The translations under genes were made by a program, and so were the position numbers. Of a DNA stretch of 64,000 nucleotides, positions 7,486-14,951 are shown in pieces. Position 1 is the first letter of the stretch. Each line of letters begins with the position of its first letter. This DNA is from Polaribacter sp. BM10 (lineage in GTDB: Bacteria > Bacteroidota > Bacteroidia > Flavobacteriales > Flavobacteriaceae): NCBI RefSeq assembly GCF_002005425.1, contig NZ_CP019704.1, forward strand, positions 2,562,001-2,626,000, in the 5' to 3' direction. The notes under the pieces were generated by a model. It saw nothing but the letters and a program-made list of their open reading frames with translations. It was not told where the DNA came from and searched no databases.

Positions 7486-9550
7486 AAAATTTTTCCTTTT
7501 AGTTTTAATATTACCTTCTTTATTTTATGCTCAGTCAGAGAGGTATCCTGTTTTTGATGGTTGTAAAGGATCAGAAATAACATCCATAGAAAACTGTTTT
7601 TACGAAACTACAAAAAAACATTTTTTTGCAGAGTTTAAAACACCTGCAATTGTAGAAAATGAACAATATAAAGGTACAGCAAATGTTTTATTTATAGTAA
7701 CTAAAGAAGGTGATTTTGAGGTTATCTATGTAAACACACCGTACCAAGAAATAAAGAAAGAAGTTTTAAGTGCTTTTAAGGTTTTTACAAGAATTACTCC
7801 TGCAAAATATAATAATAGAAGTGTAGAAATGCAATTTGAATTGCCAATTCAGTTTCCGATTGTAAAAAATAATAAAGAAACCAATGCACCAATAAAAAAG
7901 AGTTTTTTGACTTCGAAAGAAGATTTATCTATAACTGTAGAAAAAAGTAGATTGGCAGATTCTGTTTTTTTAGAACACAATAGCTTGTTAAATATTCCTT
8001 TTACACATCAAAATTATGTAGATTATGAATTTGCATTGCACAAGGCTAGTGGTACGCATACAGCTTCTAAACCATATGTTTATAATGAAATAAATAAATA
8101 TTTAGATTTAAGTAAAGAGAAAACAAAGTTTTTAAAACCGAATAAAGAGTCTTGGTTGGGTAGAAAACTATGGAATGAACATTTACTGCAAGTAAAAAAG
8201 AAAGATTTTTGGTTGACTTTAGATTTTCTAGTTGATGTACAATTAGGAAAAGACAATTCTGATGTTTCTTATACATATAACAACTCTAGAATATTAACTG
8301 TTAATGGAGGTTTGGGTGATAAGTTTTCTTACTCTGCAACGGTTTATGAAAGTCAGGCAAGATTTGCAGATTATGTAAATAGTTTTATTAGTAGCAGATC
8401 TTTATTAACTAGACCAAAAAATTCTGATGGTTTAGTTCCAGGTAGAGGAAAAGCGAAAGCTTTTAAAGATGATGCATTCGATTATCCTGTTGCAGAAGGT
8501 TATTTAGCTTTTCAACCAAATAAATTTATGCAATTTCAATTTGGTAATGGTAGAAATTTTATTGGTGACGGTTACAGATCTTTTATTTTATCGGATGTTT
8601 CTGCACCAACCACTTACTTAAAAATGAAAGTAGATTTTTGGAAACTGCAATACACAAATGTTTGGATGTGGAATACAGAACCATCAATTTCATCTGCTTC
8701 CAATCCTAACGAGCATGCTAGAAAATATATTGCAGCACATTATTTAAGTTTAAATTTAACAGAGAAATTAAATATCGGATTCTTTGAAACAGCAATATCT
8801 ACAGGAGAAAATGGTTTTGATGCAGCGTTTTTTAATCCGGTAATATTTTATAGATCCGTAGAATTTAATAGAGGAGAAGATTCTGGTAATGCTATTATTG
8901 GTTTAACAGGTAAATACAAGTTAAATAACAATGTTTCTTTATATTCTCAATTAATTGTTGATGAATTTTCAGTAGGAAATTTAAATGATTTAGGGAAATG
9001 GCAAAACAAATTTGCGTATCAATTAGGTGCAAAATACTTTGATGCATTTAATGTTGATGATTTATTTCTACAGTTAGAATACAATTATGCTAGACCTTAT
9101 ACTTTTGCTCATAAAACACCTATTTTAAATTATGGTAACTATAGCCAACCAATGGGGCATTTGTGGGGAGCAAACTTTTATGAAGCAATTGCAATTGCAA
9201 GATATAAGAAAGATAGATGGTCTTTTAGTGGTAAGTTAACCTTAGGTAAAAAAGGATTTGACTTTGAGGATGAGGCAATTAGTTATGGTGGTAACATTTA
9301 TCAATCTTATGAAGATAGATTTAGCGATGTTGGTAATGAATTGGCACAAGGTAATACTGCAAATATTTTTATTGCAGATTTACAAGGTAATTATTTAATC
9401 AACCCTTCTAATCGACTAAGTTTATTTGCAGGCTTTACATACAGAAAATTTTCGCCAAAAGTTTCTACTCAAACATATCCTGAAGGAAATACAGTATGGT
9501 TTTCTGCCGGAATACGAGCAGATTTATTTAATTGGTATTTAGATTTTTAA
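7478..9550 (+). CDS. remB: Gliding motility protein RemB with N-terminal TonB_C-like domain
   Basis: A 690-residue exported protein with a signal peptide (KKFFLLVLILPSLFYAQ). Residues ~25-130 form a domain like the C-terminal domain of the two TonB proteins in this window (YPVFDGCKG, then FIVTKEGDFEVIYV and QFELPIQFPI). The remainder matches the RemB family, a surface gliding factor first found in Flavobacterium johnsoniae, with SWLGRKLWNEHLLQVK, YNNSRILTVNGGLG, PVAEGYLAF, FQFGNGRNFIGDGYRS and MGHLWGANFYEAIAIARY; the many alternating Tyr/Phe/Trp strands suggest an outer-membrane barrel. It overlaps the acetyltransferase gene by 8 bp, so translation is probably coupled. Two tandem terminators follow. 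Confidence 0.78.
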   Translation: MIKKFFLLVLILPSLFYAQSERYPVFDGCKGSEITSIENCFYETTKKHFFAEFKTPAIVENEQYKGTANVLFIVTKEGDFEVIYVNTPYQEIKKEVLSAFKVFTRITPAKYNNRSVEMQFELPIQFPIVKNNKETNAPIKKSFLTSKEDLSITVEKSRLADSVFLEHNSLLNIPFTHQNYVDYEFALHKASGTHTASKPYVYNEINKYLDLSKEKTKFLKPNKESWLGRKLWNEHLLQVKKKDFWLTLDFLVDVQLGKDNSDVSYTYNNSRILTVNGGLGDKFSYSATVYESQARFADYVNSFISSRSLLTRPKNSDGLVPGRGKAKAFKDDAFDYPVAEGYLAFQPNKFMQFQFGNGRNFIGDGYRSFILSDVSAPTTYLKMKVDFWKLQYTNVWMWNTEPSISSASNPNEHARKYIAAHYLSLNLTEKLNIGFFETAISTGENGFDAAFFNPVIFYRSVEFNRGEDSGNAIIGLTGKYKLNNNVSLYSQLIVDEFSVGNLNDLGKWQNKFAYQLGAKYFDAFNVDDLFLQLEYNYARPYTFAHKTPILNYGNYSQPMGHLWGANFYEAIAIARYKKDRWSFSGKLTLGKKGFDFEDEAISYGGNIYQSYEDRFSDVGNELAQGNTANIFIADLQGNYLINPSNRLSLFAGFTYRKFSPKVSTQTYPEGNTVWFSAGIRADLFNWYLDF

Positions 9551-9561
9551 TTTTATATAAA

Positions 9562-9676
9562 TTTTTGGTTATTATAATCGAATAATGATTATATTTGCAG
9601 TGTGATTCTTCTATAGAATCACACTTTTTCTTTTTCATAGCAATTTTCCCACTCAATTTATTGAGTGGGTTTTTTA
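9562..9676 (+). ncRNA. Promoter plus tandem terminators: possible very short RNA
   Basis: A TTTG (9564-9567) and TATATTTG (9590-9597) pair, 22 bp apart, forms a promoter-like element. It is followed at once by hairpin 1 (GTGTGATTCT/AGAATCACAC, 9600-9625, then T-rich) and by hairpin 2 (CCCACTCAA/TTGAGTGGG, 9648-9669, then TTTTTT). Both hairpins look like intrinsic terminators in plus orientation. They may simply end remB twice; if the promoter works it would make an RNA of about 25-75 nt. Evidence for an RNA is weak. Confidence 0.35.
9648..9676 (+). terminator. Second terminator between remB and heme O synthase
   Basis: Nine-bp stem CCCACTCAA/TTGAGTGGG with a TTTA loop and a run of Ts. Confidence 0.8.
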
Positions 9677-9724
9677 TTTATTATCAAAACTCTTAAAAGC
9701 TATGGTAGATTCATTTTTATCAAA

Positions 9725-9732
9725 TATCTTTG
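9725..9732 (+). promoter_or_regulatory. -7 promoter motif of the heme O synthase/oxidase cluster
   Basis: TATCTTTG fits TAnnTTTG and predicts a start near 9737. Between this and the ATG at 9751 lies a four-codon open frame (ATG at 9740, TGA at 9752-9754) whose stop overlaps the ATG of the synthase gene. Confidence 0.5.
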
Positions 9733-9750
9733 CAGAATAATGGTAGTAAT

Positions 9751-10653
9751 ATGAATTCAACAGTTATTTCCGATAAGAAAACATCTATGCAAAGTATTAT
9801 TTCAGACCTAAAACAATTAGCAAAAGTTGGTTTGTCTTTAAGTGTTGTGTTTTCTTCTATTGCAGGATATTTGTTAGCAGTAGAAACTGTGAACTATTTT
9901 ACACTTTTTCTTTTAGGTTTAGGTGGTTTTTTTATGGTTGGTGCATCTAATGCATTTAATCAAATTATAGAAAAAGATACAGATGCTATAATGAAACGTA
10001 CGCAAAATAGACCTTTACCAACAGGTAGGATGTCTGTAAACGTTGCGTTAACAATTGCAGTTTTATTCACAATTTTTGGTTTGGCAATTTTGTATAGTAT
10101 AAATCCTAAATCTGCATTGTTTGGTGCAATATCTATATTCTTATACACTTGTGTTTATACGCCTTTAAAATCTGTAACACCATTAACTGTTTTTGTGGGT
10201 GCAATACCAGGTGCAATACCATTTATGTTAGGTTGGGTTGCTGCCACAAACAATTTTGGTATAGAAGCAGGGTTTTTATTTATGATTCAGTTTTTTTGGC
10301 AATTCCCCCATTTTTGGGCGATTGGATGGTTGCAGTTTGAAGAATATAAAAAAGCAGGATTTAATATGTTGCCAATGGGCTCTAAAGACAAAGGCGCAAT
10401 TAAACAAATTATTTTCTACACGGTAATAATGATCTTGGTATCAATAGCACCTGTGTTAAAAGTTTCAGGTTCATTTTATATTCACCCAATAACAGCTATA
10501 ATAGTTGCTTTATTTGGTGTGATGATGCTTTTTTACGGAGTAAAATTATATAAAAGTGAAGATAATATTGATGCAAGAAAGTTAATGTTATCTAGTGTTT
10601 TGTACATAACAGTAGTGCAAATTATATATGTGGTAGATAAATTTTTACATTAA
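9751..10653 (+). CDS. ctaB: Protoheme IX farnesyltransferase (heme O synthase)
   Basis: A UbiA-type membrane prenyltransferase of 300 residues that adds the farnesyl group to heme b to make heme O. Motif NAFNQIIEKDTDAIMKRTQN carries the first Asp-rich prenyl-diphosphate site, and the second loop has FFWQFPHFWAIGWLQFEEYK with the conserved His and Glu. Seven or more hydrophobic helices are visible. An in-frame TTG at 9730 would add seven residues, but it overlaps the promoter motif, so the ATG at 9751 is preferred. It heads the cytochrome oxidase cluster, and the product feeds the heme A synthase encoded at 43-44 kb. Confidence 0.93.
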   Translation: MNSTVISDKKTSMQSIISDLKQLAKVGLSLSVVFSSIAGYLLAVETVNYFTLFLLGLGGFFMVGASNAFNQIIEKDTDAIMKRTQNRPLPTGRMSVNVALTIAVLFTIFGLAILYSINPKSALFGAISIFLYTCVYTPLKSVTPLTVFVGAIPGAIPFMLGWVAATNNFGIEAGFLFMIQFFWQFPHFWAIGWLQFEEYKKAGFNMLPMGSKDKGAIKQIIFYTVIMILVSIAPVLKVSGSFYIHPITAIIVALFGVMMLFYGVKLYKSEDNIDARKLMLSSVLYITVVQIIYVVDKFLH

Positions 10654-10663
10654 AAGAAGACAG

Positions 10664-11248
10664 ATGGAAGAACAAACATTACAACAAGAACTAACTGTTG
10701 CTAGAAAAAAATCTGCAAAACCAATGTTGTGGGTTTCGATGATTAGTATGGTTATGTTTTTTGCGGGTTTAACAAGTGCTTATGTAATAAGCATGAAAAG
10801 AGATGATTGGGTTACTTTTGATTTGCCAATTGCATTTTATACAAGTACAGCACTAATTATATTAAGTAGTATTACATTAATTTTATCTCAAAGATTTTTA
10901 AAACAAAATAAAAGACAATTGTCGCTTATATTTGTAGTAGTTACACTTATTTTAGGTATCGCTTTTATTTGGCAACAATATGAAGGTTTTAACGAACTAA
11001 AAAGTCTTGGTTTGTATTTTACAGGACCAGGTAGCACAGTGTCTACATCGTTTATAATTGGTATCACATTAATGCATGTTTTTCACCTGATAGCTGGTGT
11101 TATTGTGCTTTTTGTTGTTATTTATAATCATTTTAAATATAAATATAAACCAAATGATTTGCTGGGGTTTGAACTTGGCGCTATCTTTTGGCATTTTGTA
11201 GATATACTATGGATTTATCTATTTTTCTTTTTCTATTTTATTAGGTGA
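10664..11248 (+). CDS. Cytochrome c oxidase subunit III family protein (small form)
   Basis: A 194-residue membrane protein with five hydrophobic helices. It shows subunit III features: FFAGLTSAYVIS in the first helix, GITLMHVFHLIAGVIVLFVV with the paired His, and GAIFWHFVDILWIYLFFFFY at the C-terminus. It is shorter than the 260-residue mitochondrial type because helices 1-2 are missing, as in many bacterial oxidases. It is followed by a second, longer subunit III gene, an arrangement usual in Bacteroidota oxidases linked to alternative complex III. Confidence 0.88.
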   Translation: MEEQTLQQELTVARKKSAKPMLWVSMISMVMFFAGLTSAYVISMKRDDWVTFDLPIAFYTSTALIILSSITLILSQRFLKQNKRQLSLIFVVVTLILGIAFIWQQYEGFNELKSLGLYFTGPGSTVSTSFIIGITLMHVFHLIAGVIVLFVVIYNHFKYKYKPNDLLGFELGAIFWHFVDILWIYLFFFFYFIR

Positions 11249-11305
11249 TGAAAAATGATTAATTTTGCGAAACTATTTCTAACATTTAATTAATAGATTA
11301 CATTT

Positions 11306-12280
11306 ATGGAAGCAAATATTGCTGTACCAACTGACAAAAAAGAAACCTGGAGCGGTGGTGGTGTAAAACCATTTGGCGCTAGTTATGGTAAAATGATGAT
11401 GTGGTTTTTCATCTTATCAGATGCATTAACATTTTCAGGGTTTTTAGCTGCTTATGGTTTAACTCGTTTTAAATTTATCGACTCTTGGCCAATAGCAGAT
11501 GAGGTTTTTACTCACGTACCTTTTGTGCACGGAGAATTTCCAATGATTTACGTTGCTATTATGACGTTTATCTTAATATTTTCATCTGTAACAATGGTAT
11601 TAGCAGTAGACGCTGGTCATCAAATGAAAAAAAATAAAGTAGCATGGTATATGTTTGCTACAATTATTGGAGGTATTATTTTTGTTGGTTCGCAAGCTTG
11701 GGAATGGAATACTTTTATTAAAGGTTCTTATGGTGCTGTAAAAACTACAGACGGTAAAGTTTTACAATTTGTAAAAGACGGTAAACAAATTGCTTTAGCA
11801 GATTTTGTTACCGGAGAAAGAACAGATGATAGGGTAGAGCACACTAGAAAAAATGGTTTATGGTTTCAAAGTGAAGAAACAATTGCTACTTATTCTGTAG
11901 CACAAGTTTTAGCTGCTTACAGCGCTAACCCAGATATTCAAGTAAGAACAGAGTTAATAGACAACAAGAAAAAAACAATTTTATCTAGAGAAGAAGGTTC
12001 TTTACAACTAGCTAAAACTAAAATGGTAGTTGAAGGGGCAAACTTAAAAGCAAATGAGTATGGTAATACAATTTTTGCAGATTTCTTCTTCTTTATTACT
12101 GGTTTTCATGGTTTTCACGTTTTATCTGGTATAATAATTAACATCATCATCTTTTTTAATGTAATTTTAGGTACATATGAAAAAAGAGGACATTATGAAA
12201 TGGTAGAAAAAGTTGGTTTATATTGGCACTTTGTAGATTTGGTTTGGGTATTCGTATTTACCTTTTTCTACTTAGTTTAA
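11306..12280 (+). CDS. Cytochrome c oxidase subunit III (long form with inserted loop)
   Basis: A 324-residue subunit III-type protein. Helix motifs are MWFFILSDALTFSGFLAAYGLTRF, FITGFHGFHVLSGIIINIII and KVGLYWHFVDLVWVFVFTFFY, which ends the protein in this family. About 90 mostly hydrophilic residues (roughly 147-243) are inserted between membrane helices and are not part of the classic fold. Subunit III stabilises the core oxidase and its proton uptake. It is flanked by the short subunit III and subunit IV genes; subunits I and II are not in the window. Confidence 0.9.
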   Translation: MEANIAVPTDKKETWSGGGVKPFGASYGKMMMWFFILSDALTFSGFLAAYGLTRFKFIDSWPIADEVFTHVPFVHGEFPMIYVAIMTFILIFSSVTMVLAVDAGHQMKKNKVAWYMFATIIGGIIFVGSQAWEWNTFIKGSYGAVKTTDGKVLQFVKDGKQIALADFVTGERTDDRVEHTRKNGLWFQSEETIATYSVAQVLAAYSANPDIQVRTELIDNKKKTILSREEGSLQLAKTKMVVEGANLKANEYGNTIFADFFFFITGFHGFHVLSGIIINIIIFFNVILGTYEKRGHYEMVEKVGLYWHFVDLVWVFVFTFFYLV

Positions 12281-12298
12281 TAAATAAAATAGATACAA

Positions 12299-12637
12299 AT
12301 GGCACACGCACACGAATCAAACACAAAGAGAATATGGATCGTTTTTGGTATTCTTTCTGTAATAACTTTAGTAGAGGTTTATTTAGGTATTATTAAACCA
12401 GATGCTTTACACTTACATGGTCCAGGAACTAGTTGGTTAAATTGGATTTTTATAATCTTAACTTTAGCAAAGGCTTATGGTATTGCTTGGGTTTTTATGC
12501 ACTTAGAAGGAGAAAAGAAATGGTTTAGAAGATCAATAGTTTGGTCTGGTGTATTTCTAATTTGCTATTTAGTAACCTTACTCTTAATAGAAGGTGGCTA
12601 TTTATTCGATACATTATCACCACTTGTAAAATGGTAA
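12299..12637 (+). CDS. Cytochrome c oxidase subunit IV family protein
   Basis: A 112-residue, three-helix membrane protein that starts with a His-rich stretch (MAHAHES). It shows the prokaryotic COX IV/CyoD-like features LVEVYLGI, FIILTLAKAYGIAWVFMHLEGEKKW and a last helix SGVFLICYLVTLLLIEGGYLF. It is a small structural subunit of the terminal oxidase. It lies 18 bp after subunit III and is followed by a terminator-like hairpin. Confidence 0.9.
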   Translation: MAHAHESNTKRIWIVFGILSVITLVEVYLGIIKPDALHLHGPGTSWLNWIFIILTLAKAYGIAWVFMHLEGEKKWFRRSIVWSGVFLICYLVTLLLIEGGYLFDTLSPLVKW

Positions 12638-12643
12638 TATAAT

Positions 12644-12670
12644 AAAGGTGGTTTTTTAACCACCTTTTTT
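12644..12670 (+). terminator. Terminator-like hairpin after oxidase subunit IV
   Basis: Stem AAAGGTGGTT/AACCACCTTT with a TTTT loop and trailing Ts. It separates the structural oxidase genes from the assembly-type genes that follow on the same strand, so it may lower rather than stop downstream expression. Confidence 0.75.
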
Positions 12671-12714
12671 TATACCCAAAACTTAAGAAGTAACATTTTT
12701 TAAAAGGATTAATT

Positions 12715-13365
12715 ATGAAGTTGTTTACAAAAAAAAGAGTCGTATTATTTTTATTATTTATATTTCCTTTAATCTGTTTCTTATTGCTGTCTACAGGGCA
12801 AAATAATTTCACAAAACTTCCTATTGTTACCGAGCGTGTTTTAGATGTTTCTACGATTGATGAAACTAATACTGTAAAATTATACGATAAAGTTTCTATA
12901 ATCTGCTTTTTGGGTAACGATATCGACAAAAATAAATCGCGTCTTTTTAATTTGAATCAGAAAATATATAAAGAATTTATAGACAACAAAAAATTTCAAA
13001 TAATAGGTATATATCCTTTAGGCAAAGAAGTAGAAGCAAATAATGTAAAAAAGCAATTAGGCGCTTTTACAGACATGAAGAAATGGAATTTTATTGCAGC
13101 ATCCGATGAAAATATTTTAAAGTTTTATAACAGTTTCGAAACTAATGAAGAATTAATTAATTTAGGAAGTTCAAAAGCTTTTTTAGTAGACAAAGGCGTA
13201 AACCTTCGTGGTAGATTAGATGAAAAAGAAGTCTTATTTGGTTATGATATGAATTCTGTGGCAGAGTTAAAAGATAAGTTAAAAGATGATGTTAACGTAT
13301 TATATTACGAATACTACGCAGCTTTTAAAGAGAGAAATAAAAACAAGGCAGAAAGAAAAATTTAA
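12715..13365 (+). CDS. Membrane-anchored protein in the oxidase cluster, thioredoxin-fold-like
   Basis: A 216-residue protein with one N-terminal membrane helix (about residues 8-26, VVLFLLFIFPLICFLLLS). The rest is soluble with a pattern like a thioredoxin fold (VSIICFLGNDID, FQIIGIYPLG, SSKAFLVDKGVNLRGRLD), resembling the SCO protein encoded next to it. It lacks a CxxC or CxxxC motif, so disulfide or copper chemistry of the SCO type is unlikely. The next gene (SCO) starts 5 bp later, which suggests a joint role in oxidase assembly. This role is inferred from position alone. Confidence 0.65.
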   Translation: MKLFTKKRVVLFLLFIFPLICFLLLSTGQNNFTKLPIVTERVLDVSTIDETNTVKLYDKVSIICFLGNDIDKNKSRLFNLNQKIYKEFIDNKKFQIIGIYPLGKEVEANNVKKQLGAFTDMKKWNFIAASDENILKFYNSFETNEELINLGSSKAFLVDKGVNLRGRLDEKEVLFGYDMNSVAELKDKLKDDVNVLYYEYYAAFKERNKNKAERKI

Positions 13366-13370
13366 GTAAT

Positions 13371-14015
13371 ATGAACAAAAAATATTCTTTTATCGGTATT
13401 GCATTTATCATTTTGCTATTTGGTATTTACACTGTGCCAAAAGTTGTAGACAGATTTAAAGATTCTGATTTGGTAAAATTTAATAAAGTGCCAAGTTTTG
13501 AATTTACAAACCAAGAAGGTAAAACAATTACCAATAAAAATTTTGAAGGTAAAGTGCATGTAGTAGAGTTTTTCTTTTCTACTTGTCCTACTATTTGTCC
13601 CATAATGAACCAGAAAATGTTAACTATTCAAGATGAATTTTTTGGGAATCCTAACTTCGGAATAGCTTCTATATCTATTACACCAGAAATCGATACACCA
13701 GAAGTTTTAAAAGAATATGCAAAATCAAACGGAATTACACATAAAAATTGGCATCTGCTAACAGGTAAAAACGATGATGTAGTTTATGCACTTTCTAATA
13801 AAGGATTTAAATTATATGCCGGAAAAGGAGACGAAGAACATGGTGGTTTTGAGCATTCGGGTTTATTTGCGCTAGTAGATAAAGACGGTTACATTCGCTC
13901 TAGAAAAGATGAGTATGGTAATCCTATTATGTATTATAGGGCTATAGAAGAACAGACTTTTCCTGATCAGATTAAAGAATTGAAAGAAGACATTAAAATT
14001 TTATTAAATGAATAA
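13371..14015 (+). CDS. SCO family copper chaperone (SCO1/SenC)
   Basis: A 214-residue protein with an N-terminal membrane anchor (FIGIAFIILLFGIYTVP) and a periplasmic thioredoxin-fold domain. The copper ligands are visible: C72 and C76 in STCPTICPIMN and H162 in GGFEHSGLFALVDKDG. SCO proteins deliver copper to, or reduce, the CuA site of oxidase subunit II. It overlaps the DUF420 gene by 8 bp and follows the CxxC-less thioredoxin-like gene, all within the oxidase cluster. Confidence 0.95.
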   Translation: MNKKYSFIGIAFIILLFGIYTVPKVVDRFKDSDLVKFNKVPSFEFTNQEGKTITNKNFEGKVHVVEFFFSTCPTICPIMNQKMLTIQDEFFGNPNFGIASISITPEIDTPEVLKEYAKSNGITHKNWHLLTGKNDDVVYALSNKGFKLYAGKGDEEHGGFEHSGLFALVDKDGYIRSRKDEYGNPIMYYRAIEEQTFPDQIKELKEDIKILLNE

Positions 14016-14547
14016 TTTAGCACAAGAAAAAAAATATAAAAAAATTATTACAGCCTTATCTATAGTAATTCCTATTGCTGTAGCCGCATTATTTGGTATC
14101 AATTTAAGAGAATTAGGTTTTGATGTAGCACCTTTAAAGTTTTTGCCACCAATTTATGCAACTATAAATGGTATTACAGCAATTCTTTTAATTGCAGCTG
14201 TAATTGCTATTAAAAAAGGAAACAGAAAATTACATGAACAACTTAATAGTTTTGCAATTGCATGTTCTCTTTTATTTTTATTAATGTATATAGCTTATCA
14301 CATGACAACAGATTCTACTACTTTTGGTGGAGAAGGTGTTATTAAATATATATATTATTTTATTTTGATTACTCATATTGTGTTATCTGTTATCGTGATT
14401 CCTTTTGTGTTGATAACATACATGAAAGCAAAATTGGGTAAATTTCCAGAACATAAAAAAGTAGCAAAAAAAACATTCCCTATTTGGCTTTATGTTGCAG
14501 TTACTGGGGTTATAGTCTATCTAATGATATCTCCTTATTATGTATAA
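14008..14547 (+). CDS. DUF420 family membrane protein, CtaM-like oxidase assembly factor
   Basis: A 179-residue protein with five membrane helices and the DUF420 pattern: FLPPIYATINGITAILLI, an internal RKLHEQLNSFAIACSLLFLLMYIAYH and KKTFPIWLYVAVTGVIVYLM. DUF420 proteins include CtaM, needed for aa3 oxidase function in Staphylococcus. The His in HEQL and in AYHMT are candidates for heme or metal contact. It overlaps SCO upstream (8 bp) and the 73-residue gene downstream (8 bp), a tight translationally coupled set. Confidence 0.88.
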   Translation: MNNLAQEKKYKKIITALSIVIPIAVAALFGINLRELGFDVAPLKFLPPIYATINGITAILLIAAVIAIKKGNRKLHEQLNSFAIACSLLFLLMYIAYHMTTDSTTFGGEGVIKYIYYFILITHIVLSVIVIPFVLITYMKAKLGKFPEHKKVAKKTFPIWLYVAVTGVIVYLMISPYYV

Positions 14548-14761
14548 AAACAAAATAGTTTTATTTATAGTAATTTTTTTACTTACTGTTTTTAATGGTT
14601 ATTCTCAGTGCGCTATGTGTAAAGCTGTTGTAGAGAACGGAGATATTTCTATGGCAGAAGGTGTAAATAACGGCATAACATATTTAATGATTTTTCCTTA
14701 TTTATTAATTGGAGTTTTATTTTACACACTTTACAGGTATAAAAAGAAGGCTAAAAATTAA
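14540..14761 (+). CDS. Small membrane protein with Cys pair, oxidase cluster
   Basis: A 73-residue protein: an N-terminal hydrophobic segment likely to be a signal peptide or helix, then CAMCKAVVENG with a CxxC, and a second helix (LMIFPYLLIGVLFYTLYRY). Small proteins of this kind end the SCO-DUF420 cluster in many flavobacteria but have no assigned function. The CxxC facing the periplasm could bind metal or heme, or do thiol exchange with SCO; this is inference. It overlaps DUF420 by 8 bp. Confidence 0.75.
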   Translation: MYKNKIVLFIVIFLLTVFNGYSQCAMCKAVVENGDISMAEGVNNGITYLMIFPYLLIGVLFYTLYRYKKKAKN

Positions 14762-14891
14762 CAAATAAATAAGAGAGATTTACTGTAACATATTTTAATT
14801 TTAGTCGTCTTATTAAAACAAACAAAAAATAAGTTCTATTTATTAGTTAAATACTAGTCTGTTCACTATTCTGGTTTTTAGTAGATTAAGC

Positions 14892-14899
14892 TATTTTTG
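14892..14899 (+). promoter_or_regulatory. -7 promoter motif upstream of tolC-type gene
   Basis: TATTTTTG matches TAnnTTTG and lies about 50 bp before the TTG start at 14952. Confidence 0.4.
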
Positions 14900-14951
14900 T
14901 TTTAATTATTGAAATAATAAATCAATTAACGCAGAATTAAAATTAAAGATT

